Shown one piece after another: positions 42,938 through 52,128 of a stretch of DNA of 64,000 nucleotides. The stretch lies in assembly GCF_028807635.1 (NCBI RefSeq), contig NZ_JARBAX010000002.1:930001-994000 (forward strand), given 5' to 3'. How positions within the stretch are numbered: position 1 is the first letter of the stretch; each line of letters begins with the position of its first letter. The DNA comes from Streptomyces spiramyceticus. Its GTDB lineage: Bacteria > Actinomycetota > Actinomycetes > Streptomycetales > Streptomycetaceae. The position numbers were made by a program, and so were the translations under genes. The notes beneath the pieces are model-generated. The model worked only from the letters and a program-made list of their open reading frames with translations. It was not told the DNA's origin and made no database searches.

Positions 42938-45148
42938 CTAGAGCTGTTTGATGCGGATGTCGCGGTACGAGATCACATCCGTGGTCCCGTGGACCTGGAG
43001 CCCGACGTGGCCGGAGGCGTACCGCCGCCCGTCCGTCCCCGGATCGTCGCCGCGCGGCGGATAGAAGTCCTGCCCGCCGTTGTTGTCGAACTCGTTGATC
43101 AGGACACCGTTGCGGAAGACCGAGTAGTGCTGGCCCTCCATCCGGATCTCGTAGTCGTTCCAGGTGCCCTTGGGTGTGACGCCCGCACTGCCCAGCCCCA
43201 CACGGTCGAAGCCGTAGACCGAGCCCGTTTTGTACATGTCGCCGTCAGGACGGTCGAGGATCTGCACTTCGTGCCCGTACTTGATCGCGACCCACTCCGG
43301 GCGCGGCTCCTCCGGGTGGTCGTGGACCTGCGGGAAGCGCACGAAGACACCGGCGTTGGCATGGCCCGTACCCGGTGCGTCGTCGCGCCACCGCAGCTTC
43401 AGCGAGAAGTCCTCGTACTTCCGCTCCGGGAACCACAGCATGCCCATGCCCGGGACCGTACTGCTGCTGGTCATCGAGCCGTCCGTGTTCAGGCCGAACG
43501 AGCCGCCGCCCACCTGCTGCCACTTGGCGAAGGAGGACTGCGTACCGTCGAACAGATCGCGGTATCCGGCCGTCTGCCCCGGCCTGCCGATGCCGGACTG
43601 CTTGGCCGCCCTGTAGATCTTCTTGTGCTCACGCCCGTCGATGACACCGTCGTGCAGCAGCTTGTCGACGACGGCGTCGACGTGCTTGAGGAAGAGGGCG
43701 TGGGAGGTCCACTCCTTCTCGTCCTCGATCAGCTCGTTGATGGTGCAACGACTGCGCGTGATGCGGTTCGGCACGCCGGTGTCGACCGTGCCGACGATGA
43801 CGGTCAACCGCTCGTCGTGTTCCGGACAGTTGGGCGCCGGTACGCCGCCGCCCTCTGCGACCGTGAAGGCCACCTGCTTCGCGGCGGACGTGTTGCCCGC
43901 CTTGTCGGTCGCGCGGTGGCCGACCGTGTGCCGTCCGACGCGGTCGACGATCACCGGCACGGTGTACGCGAGATACGGGCCGCCGTCGAGCGAGTACTCG
44001 ACCTTGTCCACGCCCGAGCCGCCCGCGTCCGTCGCCGCGAGCGTCACCTTGGCGCTGGTGATGTACGCGCCGTCGGAGTTCTTGTCACCGCTGAGCGTCG
44101 CCGTGGTCTCCGGCGGCGTCTTGTCCTCGGTCGGCGGTGCGACGACGGTGAAGTCGACGGCCTTCTCGGCGGCCATGTTCCCGGCCCGGTCGGTCGCCCG
44201 GTAGCGGACCTTGTGCGTGCCTGTCTCGTGGACCATGACCGGCCCGGTGTACGCCTTCCAGGCGCCGTCCGCCCCGAGTGCGTACTCGATGGTGTTGACG
44301 CCGGAGCCCGTGTCGGACGCCGTCACCGTGACCGTCGCCATGCCCAGGTAGTGCCCCTCCGGATTCTTCTCGCCGCTCACCGTCGCCGACGTCTCCGGCG
44401 GTGTCTTGTCGTCCGTCGGCGGTGCGACGACGGTGAAGTCGACGGCCTTCTCGGCGGCGGCGTTCCCCGCCTTGTCGGTGGCCCGGTAACGGATCTTGTG
44501 CGTACCGACCTCGTGGACCATGACGGGCGCGGTGTACGGCTGCCAGGCGCCGGCCGCGCCGACCGCGTACTCGATCCTGTCCACGCCGGAGCCCGCGTCG
44601 GTGGCCTCGACGGTCACCGACGCGTGCCCGATGTAGGCCCCGTCGGCGTTTTTCTCGCCCTCCACCTTCGCCGAGGTCTCGGGCGCCGTGGTGTCCTCAC
44701 CGCCGCCCCCTTCGGTGACGGTGAGGATGCCCTGCATCGCCCCGTGGCCCGGGATGGTGCAGTGGTAGAAGTACCGGCCGGGTGTGAGGGTGACGGTGGC
44801 GGTGTGCTTGCCGCCCCGGTCGTCGCTGGGGTTGGCGAGCAGGTTCAGCTGTACGTCGTTGTTGTACTCGGGGTCGGACACGTCGAACGTCAGCGTGTGC
44901 GGCATCCCGGTGGTGTTGCCGGTCGCGGTGCTGTTCTCGAAGACGATCGTCGTCTGCCCCGCCACCGCGGTCTTGGGGAACGTCAGATAGCGGTCGATGG
45001 GGTCGCCGGCCGTCCAGGTCAGCGTCTGTTCCGCAGCGGAAGCCGACCCGCCGTCCTCGCGCCCGTACGCCGCCGTCGACGTCAGCCCGAGGACCATGAG
45101 CAGGGCAGCGGCAAGTGCCGCCCAGAGATTCGGAGTTCTTCGCTTCAC
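42938..45148 (-). CDS. Secreted cupredoxin - Ig-like repeats - DUF1080 protein
   Basis: 736 aa, GTG start. A signal peptide, then a plastocyanin-like domain (to about 148) with MPHTLTFDV and the copper loop YFYHCTIPGHGAMQG (Cys, His, Met ligands). Three OmpL47-like beta repeats follow, each about 95 residues and beginning TPPET or TAPET with GSGVDRIEYA and THKIRYRATDKAGN. After a linker comes a C-terminal DUF1080 (3-keto-disaccharide hydrolase-like, lectin fold) domain from about 530 (YRDLFDGTQSSFAKWQQVG ... GHVGLQVHG). Its start is 3 bp after the stop of the ThuA-sugar dehydrogenase gene, so they form one operon. The fusion of a copper electron carrier to a sugar-binding hydrolase-like domain suggests extracellular carbohydrate redox work. 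Confidence 0.87.
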   Translation of the reverse strand: MKRRTPNLWAALAAALLMVLGLTSTAAYGREDGGSASAAEQTLTWTAGDPIDRYLTFPKTAVAGQTTIVFENSTATGNTTGMPHTLTFDVSDPEYNNDVQLNLLANPSDDRGGKHTATVTLTPGRYFYHCTIPGHGAMQGILTVTEGGGGEDTTAPETSAKVEGEKNADGAYIGHASVTVEATDAGSGVDRIEYAVGAAGAWQPYTAPVMVHEVGTHKIRYRATDKAGNAAAEKAVDFTVVAPPTDDKTPPETSATVSGEKNPEGHYLGMATVTVTASDTGSGVNTIEYALGADGAWKAYTGPVMVHETGTHKVRYRATDRAGNMAAEKAVDFTVVAPPTEDKTPPETTATLSGDKNSDGAYITSAKVTLAATDAGGSGVDKVEYSLDGGPYLAYTVPVIVDRVGRHTVGHRATDKAGNTSAAKQVAFTVAEGGGVPAPNCPEHDERLTVIVGTVDTGVPNRITRSRCTINELIEDEKEWTSHALFLKHVDAVVDKLLHDGVIDGREHKKIYRAAKQSGIGRPGQTAGYRDLFDGTQSSFAKWQQVGGGSFGLNTDGSMTSSSTVPGMGMLWFPERKYEDFSLKLRWRDDAPGTGHANAGVFVRFPQVHDHPEEPRPEWVAIKYGHEVQILDRPDGDMYKTGSVYGFDRVGLGSAGVTPKGTWNDYEIRMEGQHYSVFRNGVLINEFDNNGGQDFYPPRGDDPGTDGRRYASGHVGLQVHGTTDVISYRDIRIKQL

Positions 45149-45151
45149 CGG

Positions 45152-47644
45152 CTACTCCGCCTTCCTGGCGAGATCCTTGGCGGCCGGTGTCGGCTCGCCG
45201 CCCTTGTACGTCACGCGCCACAGCGCGGACTTGGAGTCCGAGGTGAAGAAACCGCGCCCGTAGTCGAGGACGTAGAGCGAGCCGTCCGGCGCGAACTTCC
45301 AGTCCATGAGGTTGCGGATGCCGTCCGCGCCCACCGGGATGATCTTCTTGAGGGACTCGGCGTGCGTGGGCAGCCCTCCGTTGCCGACGGTCTTGGGGTC
45401 GGTCAGCACCGCGTGGCGCGGCTGGTCGCCGTCGTAGAAGTCACCGACGAACCACTTGCCGTCCCAGTACGAGGGCCACTTGCCTTCCCCGGCGCTCGTC
45501 TCGTCGTACCGGTAGACCGGCCCGTTCATCGTCGCCTGGCCGCCGCCCTTGAGCCACGGCAGCAGCACTTTCTGCTCCTCCTGCTTGTAGCTCGGCACAC
45601 CGTTGGCATCGCGCGGATAGTCCACGCCGCCGCCCTGCGGCGAGTACCAGATGGTGTTCGGTGTGACCGGCGGCAGGTTCACCAGACCGTCGTTGTTCGG
45701 CGACTCGTTCTTCGGCTTGTCGCAGTCGTACCAGCCGAGCGGCTTGCTCGGGTCGGGCAGATTGCGGTCGCGGTACGGCTGGTTGTTGCCCATGCAGTAC
45801 GGCCAGCCGTGGTTGCCCGGCTTCGTGATCGCGGCGAAGGTGTCGTACTTCGCCGGGCCCCAGGTGGTGCTGGGCGCCCCCGCGTCGGGGCCGACCCATC
45901 CGGCGTACAGGATGTCGGTCTTCGGGTCGACGGCGATACGGGCCGGATTGCGCACGCCCATCACGTAGATCTCGCCGCGCGTCTTGCCGCCGCCCTCGTC
46001 CGGCTCCTTGCCGGTGAAGAGATTCCCGGCGGGCAGGGTGTACGTACCGTCGTCCTCGGGGTGGATCCGCAGGATCTTGCCGTTGAGGTTGTTGGTGTTG
46101 CCCGCGGTGCGGCGGGCGTCCGCGAAGGGCACGCCCTTGAAGTTCGGCTCCGGGTTGTTGCCGGAGTAACCGTCGGTGAACCGCGAGGAGTTGTTGTCGC
46201 CCGTCGCGATGTACAGATTCTCCTTGGAGTCCCAGGCCAGACCGCCGCCCGCGTGACAGCAACTGTGGATCTGGACGGGCCACTTGAGCAGGACCTTCTC
46301 GGACGCGAGATCCAGCTTGTTGGTCGCGAGGTCGAGCGTGAAGCGGGAGACACGGCGCTCCGCCATGTGCGTGTCCCGGTTGATCTCCGAGTGGGGTGTG
46401 TAGTGCAGATACACCCACCCATTGCTGAGGAAGTCCGGGTCGGTCTCGACGCCGAGCAGTCCCTCCTCGTTCTTGACCAGTTCGTCGCCGCCGCCCTTGT
46501 TGCCGAAGACGGTCAGGGCGCCCGCGAGCGTCACTTTCTTCGTCTTGGGGTCGTAGACGTGAATCTGGCCCTGGCCCTTGCCGATGTCGGGGTTGTTCCA
46601 GTCGGTGACGACGGGCGCGTCGTTGTCGGCGCCTCCCCGTCCGATGTAGATGACCCGGCCGTCCTTGGCCGTCACCAGGCCGTGCGGCTCGCCGATCTGG
46701 TCGGACCGGCCGGGCTGGTTGGGCGCGGTGAGGCGCTCGGCCTTGTAGTTGGCGTCGACACCCGCCCGGCAGTCGGCGCGGGCGAGCCGTGTCGTCCACT
46801 GGAGGGCGCCGCGCAGGTGGTCGCGGAAGTCCGTCTCCTGGAAGGACTCGGCCGTACCGCCCATGCCGGTGTAGAAGGACCGGCCGCCGTCGTAGTCGCG
46901 GCACCAGGAGACCGGGTGGTCCCAGCCGTTGGCGCTCGTGCCGGGCTTGTACGTCGCTTCCCGGACCCGCGCCACGGTGTGCACATCACCGGACGGATTC
47001 TTCGTCCAGTTCAGCCACTTGTCCGGACGCTTCCACTGGAGGGGCAGGCCTGTTGAAGCCGGGTGCTGCCGGTCGCCGACTTCCACCGTCGCGCGCTGCA
47101 CGTTCGTGGGTCCGCCGACGGCGGCCCGCGCGCCGATCAGGCCGCCGAACCAGTCGGAGTACGGCTCGGTGCGCGCCGCGTCATGGATGCCCAGGAAGCC
47201 GCCGCCCGCCTCCATGTACGCCTCAAGTCCGGCCTCCTGCTCCGGATCGAGCACGTCGCCGCCGCCGGTCAGGAAGACGACGGCGTTGAACTTGCCGAGC
47301 TTCGCCGTGGTGAAGACGGAGGCGTCGTCCGTGGCCTCCACGCGGAAGCGCTGCGCGGCGGTGCCCGACTGGCCGATTTTCTCGATGGCTTCAATGCCGG
47401 CGTTGACGGTGGGCGGCTCGTCGCCGCCCGTCGCAGAGCCGTGGAAGACGAGCACCCGGACATTGGTGCCACCGGGCGGCGACGGCAGGTCGGGCAGGGA
47501 CAACGTTGTCGCGGGTGGGGGTTCCGGGTACGGTTTGGCGGAGGCCGCGGTACCGCCGAGCAGGCCGGATGCGACAACCCCGGCCGCCAGGGCCGCTGTC
47601 AGCCCGCGTCGGGATCTTGACCGGTGATGTGGTGCGCGCTGCAT
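45152..47644 (-). CDS. Secreted ThuA - PQQ-type sugar dehydrogenase fusion
   Basis: 830 aa from ATG 47644; ATG 47656 is in frame but sits directly on the GAGGG that would have to be its ribosome site. Signal peptide ending near GGTAASA, then a ThuA trehalose-utilisation-like domain (NVRVLVFHGSATGGDE ... GFLGIHDAARTEPYSDWFGGLIGA), then a six-bladed glucose/sorbosone dehydrogenase domain (EEGLLGVETDPDFLSNGWVYLHYTP, CCHAGGGLAWDSKENLYIATGDNN, GVRNPARIAVDP, PDGSLYVLDYG). The HAGG element is typical of PQQ-binding propellers. It probably oxidises a sugar outside the cell, perhaps passing electrons to the cupredoxin domain of its operon partner; that link is inference. Confidence 0.88.
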   Translation of the reverse strand: MQRAPHHRSRSRRGLTAALAAGVVASGLLGGTAASAKPYPEPPPATTLSLPDLPSPPGGTNVRVLVFHGSATGGDEPPTVNAGIEAIEKIGQSGTAAQRFRVEATDDASVFTTAKLGKFNAVVFLTGGGDVLDPEQEAGLEAYMEAGGGFLGIHDAARTEPYSDWFGGLIGARAAVGGPTNVQRATVEVGDRQHPASTGLPLQWKRPDKWLNWTKNPSGDVHTVARVREATYKPGTSANGWDHPVSWCRDYDGGRSFYTGMGGTAESFQETDFRDHLRGALQWTTRLARADCRAGVDANYKAERLTAPNQPGRSDQIGEPHGLVTAKDGRVIYIGRGGADNDAPVVTDWNNPDIGKGQGQIHVYDPKTKKVTLAGALTVFGNKGGGDELVKNEEGLLGVETDPDFLSNGWVYLHYTPHSEINRDTHMAERRVSRFTLDLATNKLDLASEKVLLKWPVQIHSCCHAGGGLAWDSKENLYIATGDNNSSRFTDGYSGNNPEPNFKGVPFADARRTAGNTNNLNGKILRIHPEDDGTYTLPAGNLFTGKEPDEGGGKTRGEIYVMGVRNPARIAVDPKTDILYAGWVGPDAGAPSTTWGPAKYDTFAAITKPGNHGWPYCMGNNQPYRDRNLPDPSKPLGWYDCDKPKNESPNNDGLVNLPPVTPNTIWYSPQGGGVDYPRDANGVPSYKQEEQKVLLPWLKGGGQATMNGPVYRYDETSAGEGKWPSYWDGKWFVGDFYDGDQPRHAVLTDPKTVGNGGLPTHAESLKKIIPVGADGIRNLMDWKFAPDGSLYVLDYGRGFFTSDSKSALWRVTYKGGEPTPAAKDLARKAE

Positions 47645-47818
47645 GTGTTCACCCATCCCTCAGTGGTCACAGGAACAGCCGATGAAGCTAGACCTCTTTT
47701 CGCGACCCGCCAAGAGGAACGACCGGAATGCCGCGAACTTTGTCCTGAGTGTGGATGAACGGAGCCCGCACCGCTACGGTATGGCCGTCAGTCTCCGGAC
47801 AGTGATGGGGAGTCAGGC

Positions 47819-48808
47819 ATGGACCGACGAAGCTTCAACCGACGCCTCCTGGCGGGTGGTGCGGTCGCGGCGACCGGCATGACATCGTTGTCGCTCGCCG
47901 AATCCGCCTCGTCCGCCGCCCCGTTGGGGAACCCGCCGAAGACGGCACCGGCCGGTGGCCAGGTCCGCCACCTGAAGATGTACGCCGAGAAGCTGGCCGA
48001 CGGCTCGATGGGGTACGGCTTCGAAAAGGGCAAGGCATCGATCCCCGGCCCGCTGATCGAGCTGGTGGAGGGCGACACCGTGCACATCGAATTCGAGAAC
48101 ACGATGGACGTCCCCGCCAGCCTCCATGTGCACGGCGTGGACTACGACGTGGCCAGCGACGGTACGAAACTCAACAAGAGCCATGTCGAACCCGGCGGCA
48201 CCCGCACGTACACCTGGCGCACCCACACCCCCGGCAAGCGCAAGGACGGCACTTGGAGGGCGGGGAGCGCGGGTTACTGGCATTACCACGACCATGTGGT
48301 GGGCACGGACCACGGAACGGGCGGCATCCGCAAGGGCCTGTACGGCCCGGTGATCGTGCGCCGCAAGGGCGACATCCTGCCGGACAAGACCTTCACCATC
48401 GTCTTCAACGACATGACGATCAACAACAAACCCGGACACCAGAGCCCCAATTTCGGGGCCACGGTGGGCGACCGGGTCGAGATCGTGATGATCACGCACG
48501 GCGAGTACTACCACACGTTCCACATCCACGGTCACCGCTGGGCGGACAACAGGACCGGCCTCCTGGAGGGCCCCGACGACCCCAGCCGCATCGTCGACAA
48601 CAAGATCACCGGCCCGGCCGACTCCTTCGGCTTCCAGATCATCGCGGGCGAACATGTCGGCGCGGGCGCCTGGATGTACCACTGCCACGTCCAGAGCCAC
48701 TCCGACATGGGGATGGCGGGCCTGTTCCTGGTCGCCAAACCGGACGGCACGATCCCCGGTTACGAACCGCACCATCCGCAGGGCGCAGCCGCACACGACC
48801 ACCATTGA
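47819..48808 (+). CDS. Two-domain multicopper oxidase (small laccase type)
   Basis: 329 aa with a Tat-type N-terminus ([16 protein letters not shown]). Copper motifs: [22 protein letters not shown] and [12 protein letters not shown]. Having two cupredoxin domains, not three, is the mark of the trimeric small laccases of Streptomyces (SLAC/EpoA class). Oxidises phenolics with reduction of oxygen to water in the extracytoplasmic space; in relatives it affects spore pigmentation and lignin-derived phenols. Divergent from the ThuA/cupredoxin operon. Confidence 0.95.
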   Translation: MDRRSFNRRLLAGGAVAATGMTSLSLAESASSAAPLGNPPKTAPAGGQVRHLKMYAEKLADGSMGYGFEKGKASIPGPLIELVEGDTVHIEFENTMDVPASLHVHGVDYDVASDGTKLNKSHVEPGGTRTYTWRTHTPGKRKDGTWRAGSAGYWHYHDHVVGTDHGTGGIRKGLYGPVIVRRKGDILPDKTFTIVFNDMTINNKPGHQSPNFGATVGDRVEIVMITHGEYYHTFHIHGHRWADNRTGLLEGPDDPSRIVDNKITGPADSFGFQIIAGEHVGAGAWMYHCHVQSHSDMGMAGLFLVAKPDGTIPGYEPHHPQGAAAHDHH

Positions 48809-48829
48809 CGCGGCGTTGTCGAGCCGGCG

Positions 48830-48859
48830 TTGATCGGTCATTGATCGGACGTTGATCCG
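48830..48859 (+). promoter_or_regulatory. Three 11-bp-phased direct heptamers before the WhiB-like gene
   Basis: TTGATCG at 48830 and 48841 and TTGATCC at 48852, each followed by a 4-bp spacer, so the period is exactly 11 bp. Eight bases after the last repeat is CAGGGT at 48867, a weak -10, and the ATG of the WhiB-like gene is at 48880. Heptamers with 4-bp spacing lying 8 bp before the -10 are the binding pattern of SARP and OmpR-type activators. Confidence 0.55.
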
Positions 48860-48879
48860 TACCGGGCAGGGTGTGCCGC

Positions 48880-49128
48880 ATGCCGATCAACATCACCACC
48901 ACCGAACGCGAACTCTCCTGGCAGGAGACAGCATTGTGCGCCCAGGCCGGGCCCGAGTTCTTCTTCCCGGCCGCCGGCAGCTCCACCCGCGAGGCCAAGC
49001 AGCTCTGCGGCGCCTGCGAAGGGCGTGTGGCCTGTCTGGAGTACGCACTCACGAACGACGAGCGGTTCGGCGTCTGGGGCGGACTCTCCGAGAAGGAGAG
49101 ACTGCGCCTCAGGCGCGGCACCCACTGA
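48880..49128 (+). CDS. WhiB-like iron-sulfur transcription factor
   Basis: 82 aa from ATG 48880; two GTGs at 48871 and 48873 are alternatives, only the first in frame. Four cysteines in the Wbl pattern (ALCAQ, then LCGACEGRVAC) ligate a 4Fe-4S cluster, followed by GVWGGLSEKERLRLRR, the turn and basic DNA-interaction tail. It is short, with no C-terminal extension, most like the WblE/WhiB1 class that acts with the primary sigma factor. Confidence 0.93.
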   Translation: MPINITTTERELSWQETALCAQAGPEFFFPAAGSSTREAKQLCGACEGRVACLEYALTNDERFGVWGGLSEKERLRLRRGTH

Positions 49129-49216
49129 CAAGCCGTCCCGCCCAACGCCCCCTGGTACGGCGGCCCCGAGCCGACCATGCTGAGGTCCGCACCGTCCGCG
49201 AACCGCCAAGGGAGCC

Positions 49217-50824
49217 GTGTTGAGCAGCAGGCAGGCAACGACCGAGTACGACTACATCGTCGTCGGAGCGGGCTCGGCGGGCTGTGTGCTCGCCGCGCGC
49301 CTCTCCGAGGACCCCACGGTGCGCGTCGCACTCGTCGAGTCGGGCGGCCGCGACCGCAAGACCGAGATACGCATTCCGGCGGCCTTCCCGAAGCTCTTCA
49401 AGACCGCGTACGACTGGGACTTCAGCACCGCCAAGCAGCCCGAGCTCGGCGGCCGTGAACTGTACTGGCCGCGCGGCCACACGCTGGGCGGCTGTTCCTC
49501 GATCAACGCCATGATGTGGGTCCGCGGCCACCGCGACGACTACGACGCGTGGGGCGAAGCGGCGGGCCCCGAGTGGTCGCACGACGAGTTCGTACGCTAC
49601 TTCCGGCGCGCGGAGCGATGGACGGGCGGCGCGGCGGACCCGGCAGGCGCCTCGGTGTACGGGACGGAAGGGCCGCTGTCCATTTCGCCGCCCCGCGACC
49701 CGAACCGGACGACGGCGGCGTTCCTCGACGCCTGCCGCGCCGCCGGCCTCCAGGAGCTTGCCGAACTCAACGTCCCCGACCCCAGCGGCTTCGCCCCGAC
49801 CCCGGTCAACCAGCGCGGCGGACGCCGCTGGAGCACCGCCGACGGCTACCTCAGGCCCGCCGGGCGCCGCAGGAACCTGGACGTCATCACGGATGCCCGG
49901 GTACGGCGGCTGGCCTTCGAAGGCACCCGCGTGACGGGTGTCGTGGCGGACGCGGGGAAGGTGCTGAGCGCCCGCCGCGAGGTCATCCTCAGCGCGGGCG
50001 CGATCGGCTCCCCGCACTTGCTGATGCTCTCCGGCATCGGAGATCCGGAGCACCTGCGCGAGACCGGCATCGACGTGCGCGCCGCCTCGCCCGACGTCGG
50101 CCGCCACCTCCAGGACCACCTGTCGACGGCGGTGACCATGCGCTGCCCGCTGCCGGTCACACTGACCGGCGCGGACACGCTCGCCAACGTGGGCCGGTTC
50201 CTGCTGTCCGGGCGCGGACCGCTCACCTCGAACGTCGGCGAAGCCGTCGCCTTCGTCCGCAGTACGCCCGAACTCGCCGCGCCCGACGTCGAGCTGATCT
50301 ACGCTCCGGTGCCGTTCGTGAAGCACGGTCTGACGCCGCCGGACGAGCACGGCGTGACCATCGGCGTCATCCTGCTCCAGCCCGCGAGCGAGGGCCGCAT
50401 CACCCTGACGGACACGAACGTTTCCACGGCCCCGCACATCGACCCCGCCTACCTGACGGACGCGACCGACCTGCGCCGCCTGATCGCGGGCGTGCGCCAG
50501 GCCGAAGCCCTCTTCGCGGACCGGGCCTTCGCGCCGTACACAGCCGGGCCGATGGCGCCGTACCCGGGAGAGGTCGACGACGAGGAGCTGGGGCAGGCGA
50601 TCAGGGAGTCCTCCGAGACGCTCTACCACCCGGTAGGCACCTGCCGCATGGGCACCGACGACGCGTCGGTGACCGACCCCAGGCTCCGCGTCAGGGGAGT
50701 GGAGGGCCTGCGGGTCGTGGACGCTTCGGTGATGCCGCGGATCACGCGGGGGCATACGCAGGCCCCCACGGTGGCGATCGCCGAGAAGGCGGCGGAGCTG
50801 ATCCGGGAGGACGCGCGGGCGTAG
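49217..50824 (+). CDS. GMC-family oxidoreductase
   Basis: 535 aa, GTG start behind GGGAG. FAD motif DYIVVGAGSAGCVLAARLSEDPTVRVALVESGG, GMC signature 1 GHTLGGCSSINAMMWVRGH, signature 2 GAIGSPHLLMLSGIG, and the active site HPVGTCRMG with RGHTQAPTVAIAEKAAE near the C-terminus. The second catalytic position is His where choline-dehydrogenase-like enzymes usually have Asn. No export signal, so cytosolic alcohol, choline or polyol oxidation. The stop codon TAG is the first three bases of the MITE-like element. Confidence 0.9.
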   Translation: MLSSRQATTEYDYIVVGAGSAGCVLAARLSEDPTVRVALVESGGRDRKTEIRIPAAFPKLFKTAYDWDFSTAKQPELGGRELYWPRGHTLGGCSSINAMMWVRGHRDDYDAWGEAAGPEWSHDEFVRYFRRAERWTGGAADPAGASVYGTEGPLSISPPRDPNRTTAAFLDACRAAGLQELAELNVPDPSGFAPTPVNQRGGRRWSTADGYLRPAGRRRNLDVITDARVRRLAFEGTRVTGVVADAGKVLSARREVILSAGAIGSPHLLMLSGIGDPEHLRETGIDVRAASPDVGRHLQDHLSTAVTMRCPLPVTLTGADTLANVGRFLLSGRGPLTSNVGEAVAFVRSTPELAAPDVELIYAPVPFVKHGLTPPDEHGVTIGVILLQPASEGRITLTDTNVSTAPHIDPAYLTDATDLRRLIAGVRQAEALFADRAFAPYTAGPMAPYPGEVDDEELGQAIRESSETLYHPVGTCRMGTDDASVTDPRLRVRGVEGLRVVDASVMPRITRGHTQAPTVAIAEKAAELIREDARA

Positions 50825-51049
50825 GGCGTGTCCGGCGGATCAGGCCTGGGCCGCGGGGTCTGGTGCGCACATCTGCGGCGTTGTCGTCGGTCGCTGACTC
50901 CCCCAAGTTCTCGACTGCGCTCGAACAGGGGGGACCCCCATCGCGTCGCCTCCCTCCTCCGCCTTGCAGCTGCACGCACCAGACCCCGCTCACCAGAACC
51001 GAGAACGCGCCGCACCTTGAAGCCGGCCTGATCCGCCGGACACGCCCTA
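50822..51049. repeat. MITE-like element with 25-bp terminal inverted repeats
   Basis: 228 bp with perfect 25-bp terminal inverted repeats (50822-50846 and 51025-51049) beginning TAGGGCGTGTCCGGCGG. Excluding the outer TA on each side leaves GGGCGTGTCC... ends flanked by a TA dinucleotide, as a TA-targeting element would leave. The centre contains the CGACTGCGCTCGAACAGGGG segment frequent between Streptomyces genes and a GGGGG/CCCCC hairpin. No coding capacity. It lies between the convergent GMC oxidoreductase and chitosanase genes, and a deleted relative is at 12535-12637. Confidence 0.8.
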
Positions 51050-51072
51050 GCGGCGGAGAACGGGCGCGCGGC

Positions 51073-51996
51073 TCAGGAAGCCGGGATGCGGAAGGTCTCG
51101 CCGTACATCTGCCACACCAGCGGAGTCCTCAGTTCCAGATTGCCGTTCCGCAGGAACACGCGCTGCGCGGTGTCGATGCGCGAGGTGTCCTGGTGGGCCT
51201 TCTTCACCTTCATCACCGCACGCCCGGCGTCGAGGAAGGCATCCAGGTACGCCTGCTCCTTGCCGCCCTCGGCCGCCGTGGGGGCGGTCCTCATGGCAGC
51301 CTTGCGGATGCCGTAGAAGCCCTTGGGGTCGATGCCGGGGCCGTGCAGCACCATCGCGTCGTAGTAGATGAACTGGCCGAGTGTGCCGAGGCCGTCCATC
51401 TTCGCCATCCGGACCGCCGGCTGGAAATAGATCCTGTCCCGCGCCTTGTCCTGTGCCGTGCGGAACGCCGGACTCTCGGCGGCCTTCGCCCACGCCGCCT
51501 TGAACCCGGGGTCGAGACCCTCGTGCGACGCGGTGCCGTCCACCGTGCGGAGGGCGGGCAGGTAGGCGGCGAGCGGGTTGTCGGGATGGTCCTTCGTGTA
51601 CGCCTCGACCAGCTGGAGCATGTCGTTGGTGCCTGAGCAGAAGCCGATGACACCGGCGGTGTAGCCGCAGCCGTCGTCGATGTCCTCGATGGAGCCGTAC
51701 TGGCCACGCCAGTTCAGGGTCGAGTTCTCGGCACTCGACACGATCTGCGAGGCGATCTCCTTCATCCGGGGAGCCGCGAGGCCGGGCGGCATCTTGGCGA
51801 TGCGCGCCTCCAGCTTCTTGTCCGCGTCTGTCAGCTGCTTCGGCTTCTGCTGGTTCTTCGGCTGCTCTGCGTTCAGGACCCGGCCCTTGGCCGGGGCGTC
51901 GGAAACAAGAACATCCGAGCCGCCGCCACCGAAAACGATGGCGGCGGCGATGGCGAGCGGTGCGCCCACGAGCGCGAGACGGGTCAGTGGCTTCAC
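51073..51996 (-). CDS. csn: Secreted GH46 chitosanase
   Basis: 307 aa, GTG start. A signal/anchor (LALVGAPLAIAAAIVFGGGG), then a Lys/Gln-rich linker, then the GH46 catalytic domain: SSAENSTLNW with the acid Glu, QYGSIEDIDDGCGYTAGVIGFCSGTNDML with the catalytic Asp, and YYDAMVLHGPG. It hydrolyses chitosan by inversion. The C-terminus (VWQMYGETFRIPAS) is the usual family end, so the adjacent MITE-like element has not truncated it. Confidence 0.94.
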   Translation of the reverse strand: MKPLTRLALVGAPLAIAAAIVFGGGGSDVLVSDAPAKGRVLNAEQPKNQQKPKQLTDADKKLEARIAKMPPGLAAPRMKEIASQIVSSAENSTLNWRGQYGSIEDIDDGCGYTAGVIGFCSGTNDMLQLVEAYTKDHPDNPLAAYLPALRTVDGTASHEGLDPGFKAAWAKAAESPAFRTAQDKARDRIYFQPAVRMAKMDGLGTLGQFIYYDAMVLHGPGIDPKGFYGIRKAAMRTAPTAAEGGKEQAYLDAFLDAGRAVMKVKKAHQDTSRIDTAQRVFLRNGNLELRTPLVWQMYGETFRIPAS

Positions 51997-52128
51997 GCCG
52001 CACAGCGTACGGGCCGCCCGTTCGGGCCTTGCGAGGTACTGGCTCCGAACTCGCTCAGCCCCACAGCTACGCCGCCCCCCGGATCCAGGTGGCGGCGTAT
52101 GCGTACGAGCTGCTGTGGGTGATCCGCG

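Noticed and set aside
42989..47056. A 1355-codon open frame on the plus strand
   Set aside because: Antisense shadow of the cupredoxin/DUF1080 and ThuA-dehydrogenase genes, spanning the junction between them; composition (Val/Arg/Gly-rich, no motifs) is that expected from the complement of GC-biased codons.
48830..48859. The three TTGATCG repeats as a CRISPR-like array
   Set aside because: Units are 7 bp with 4-bp spacers, far too short; better explained as an activator binding site.
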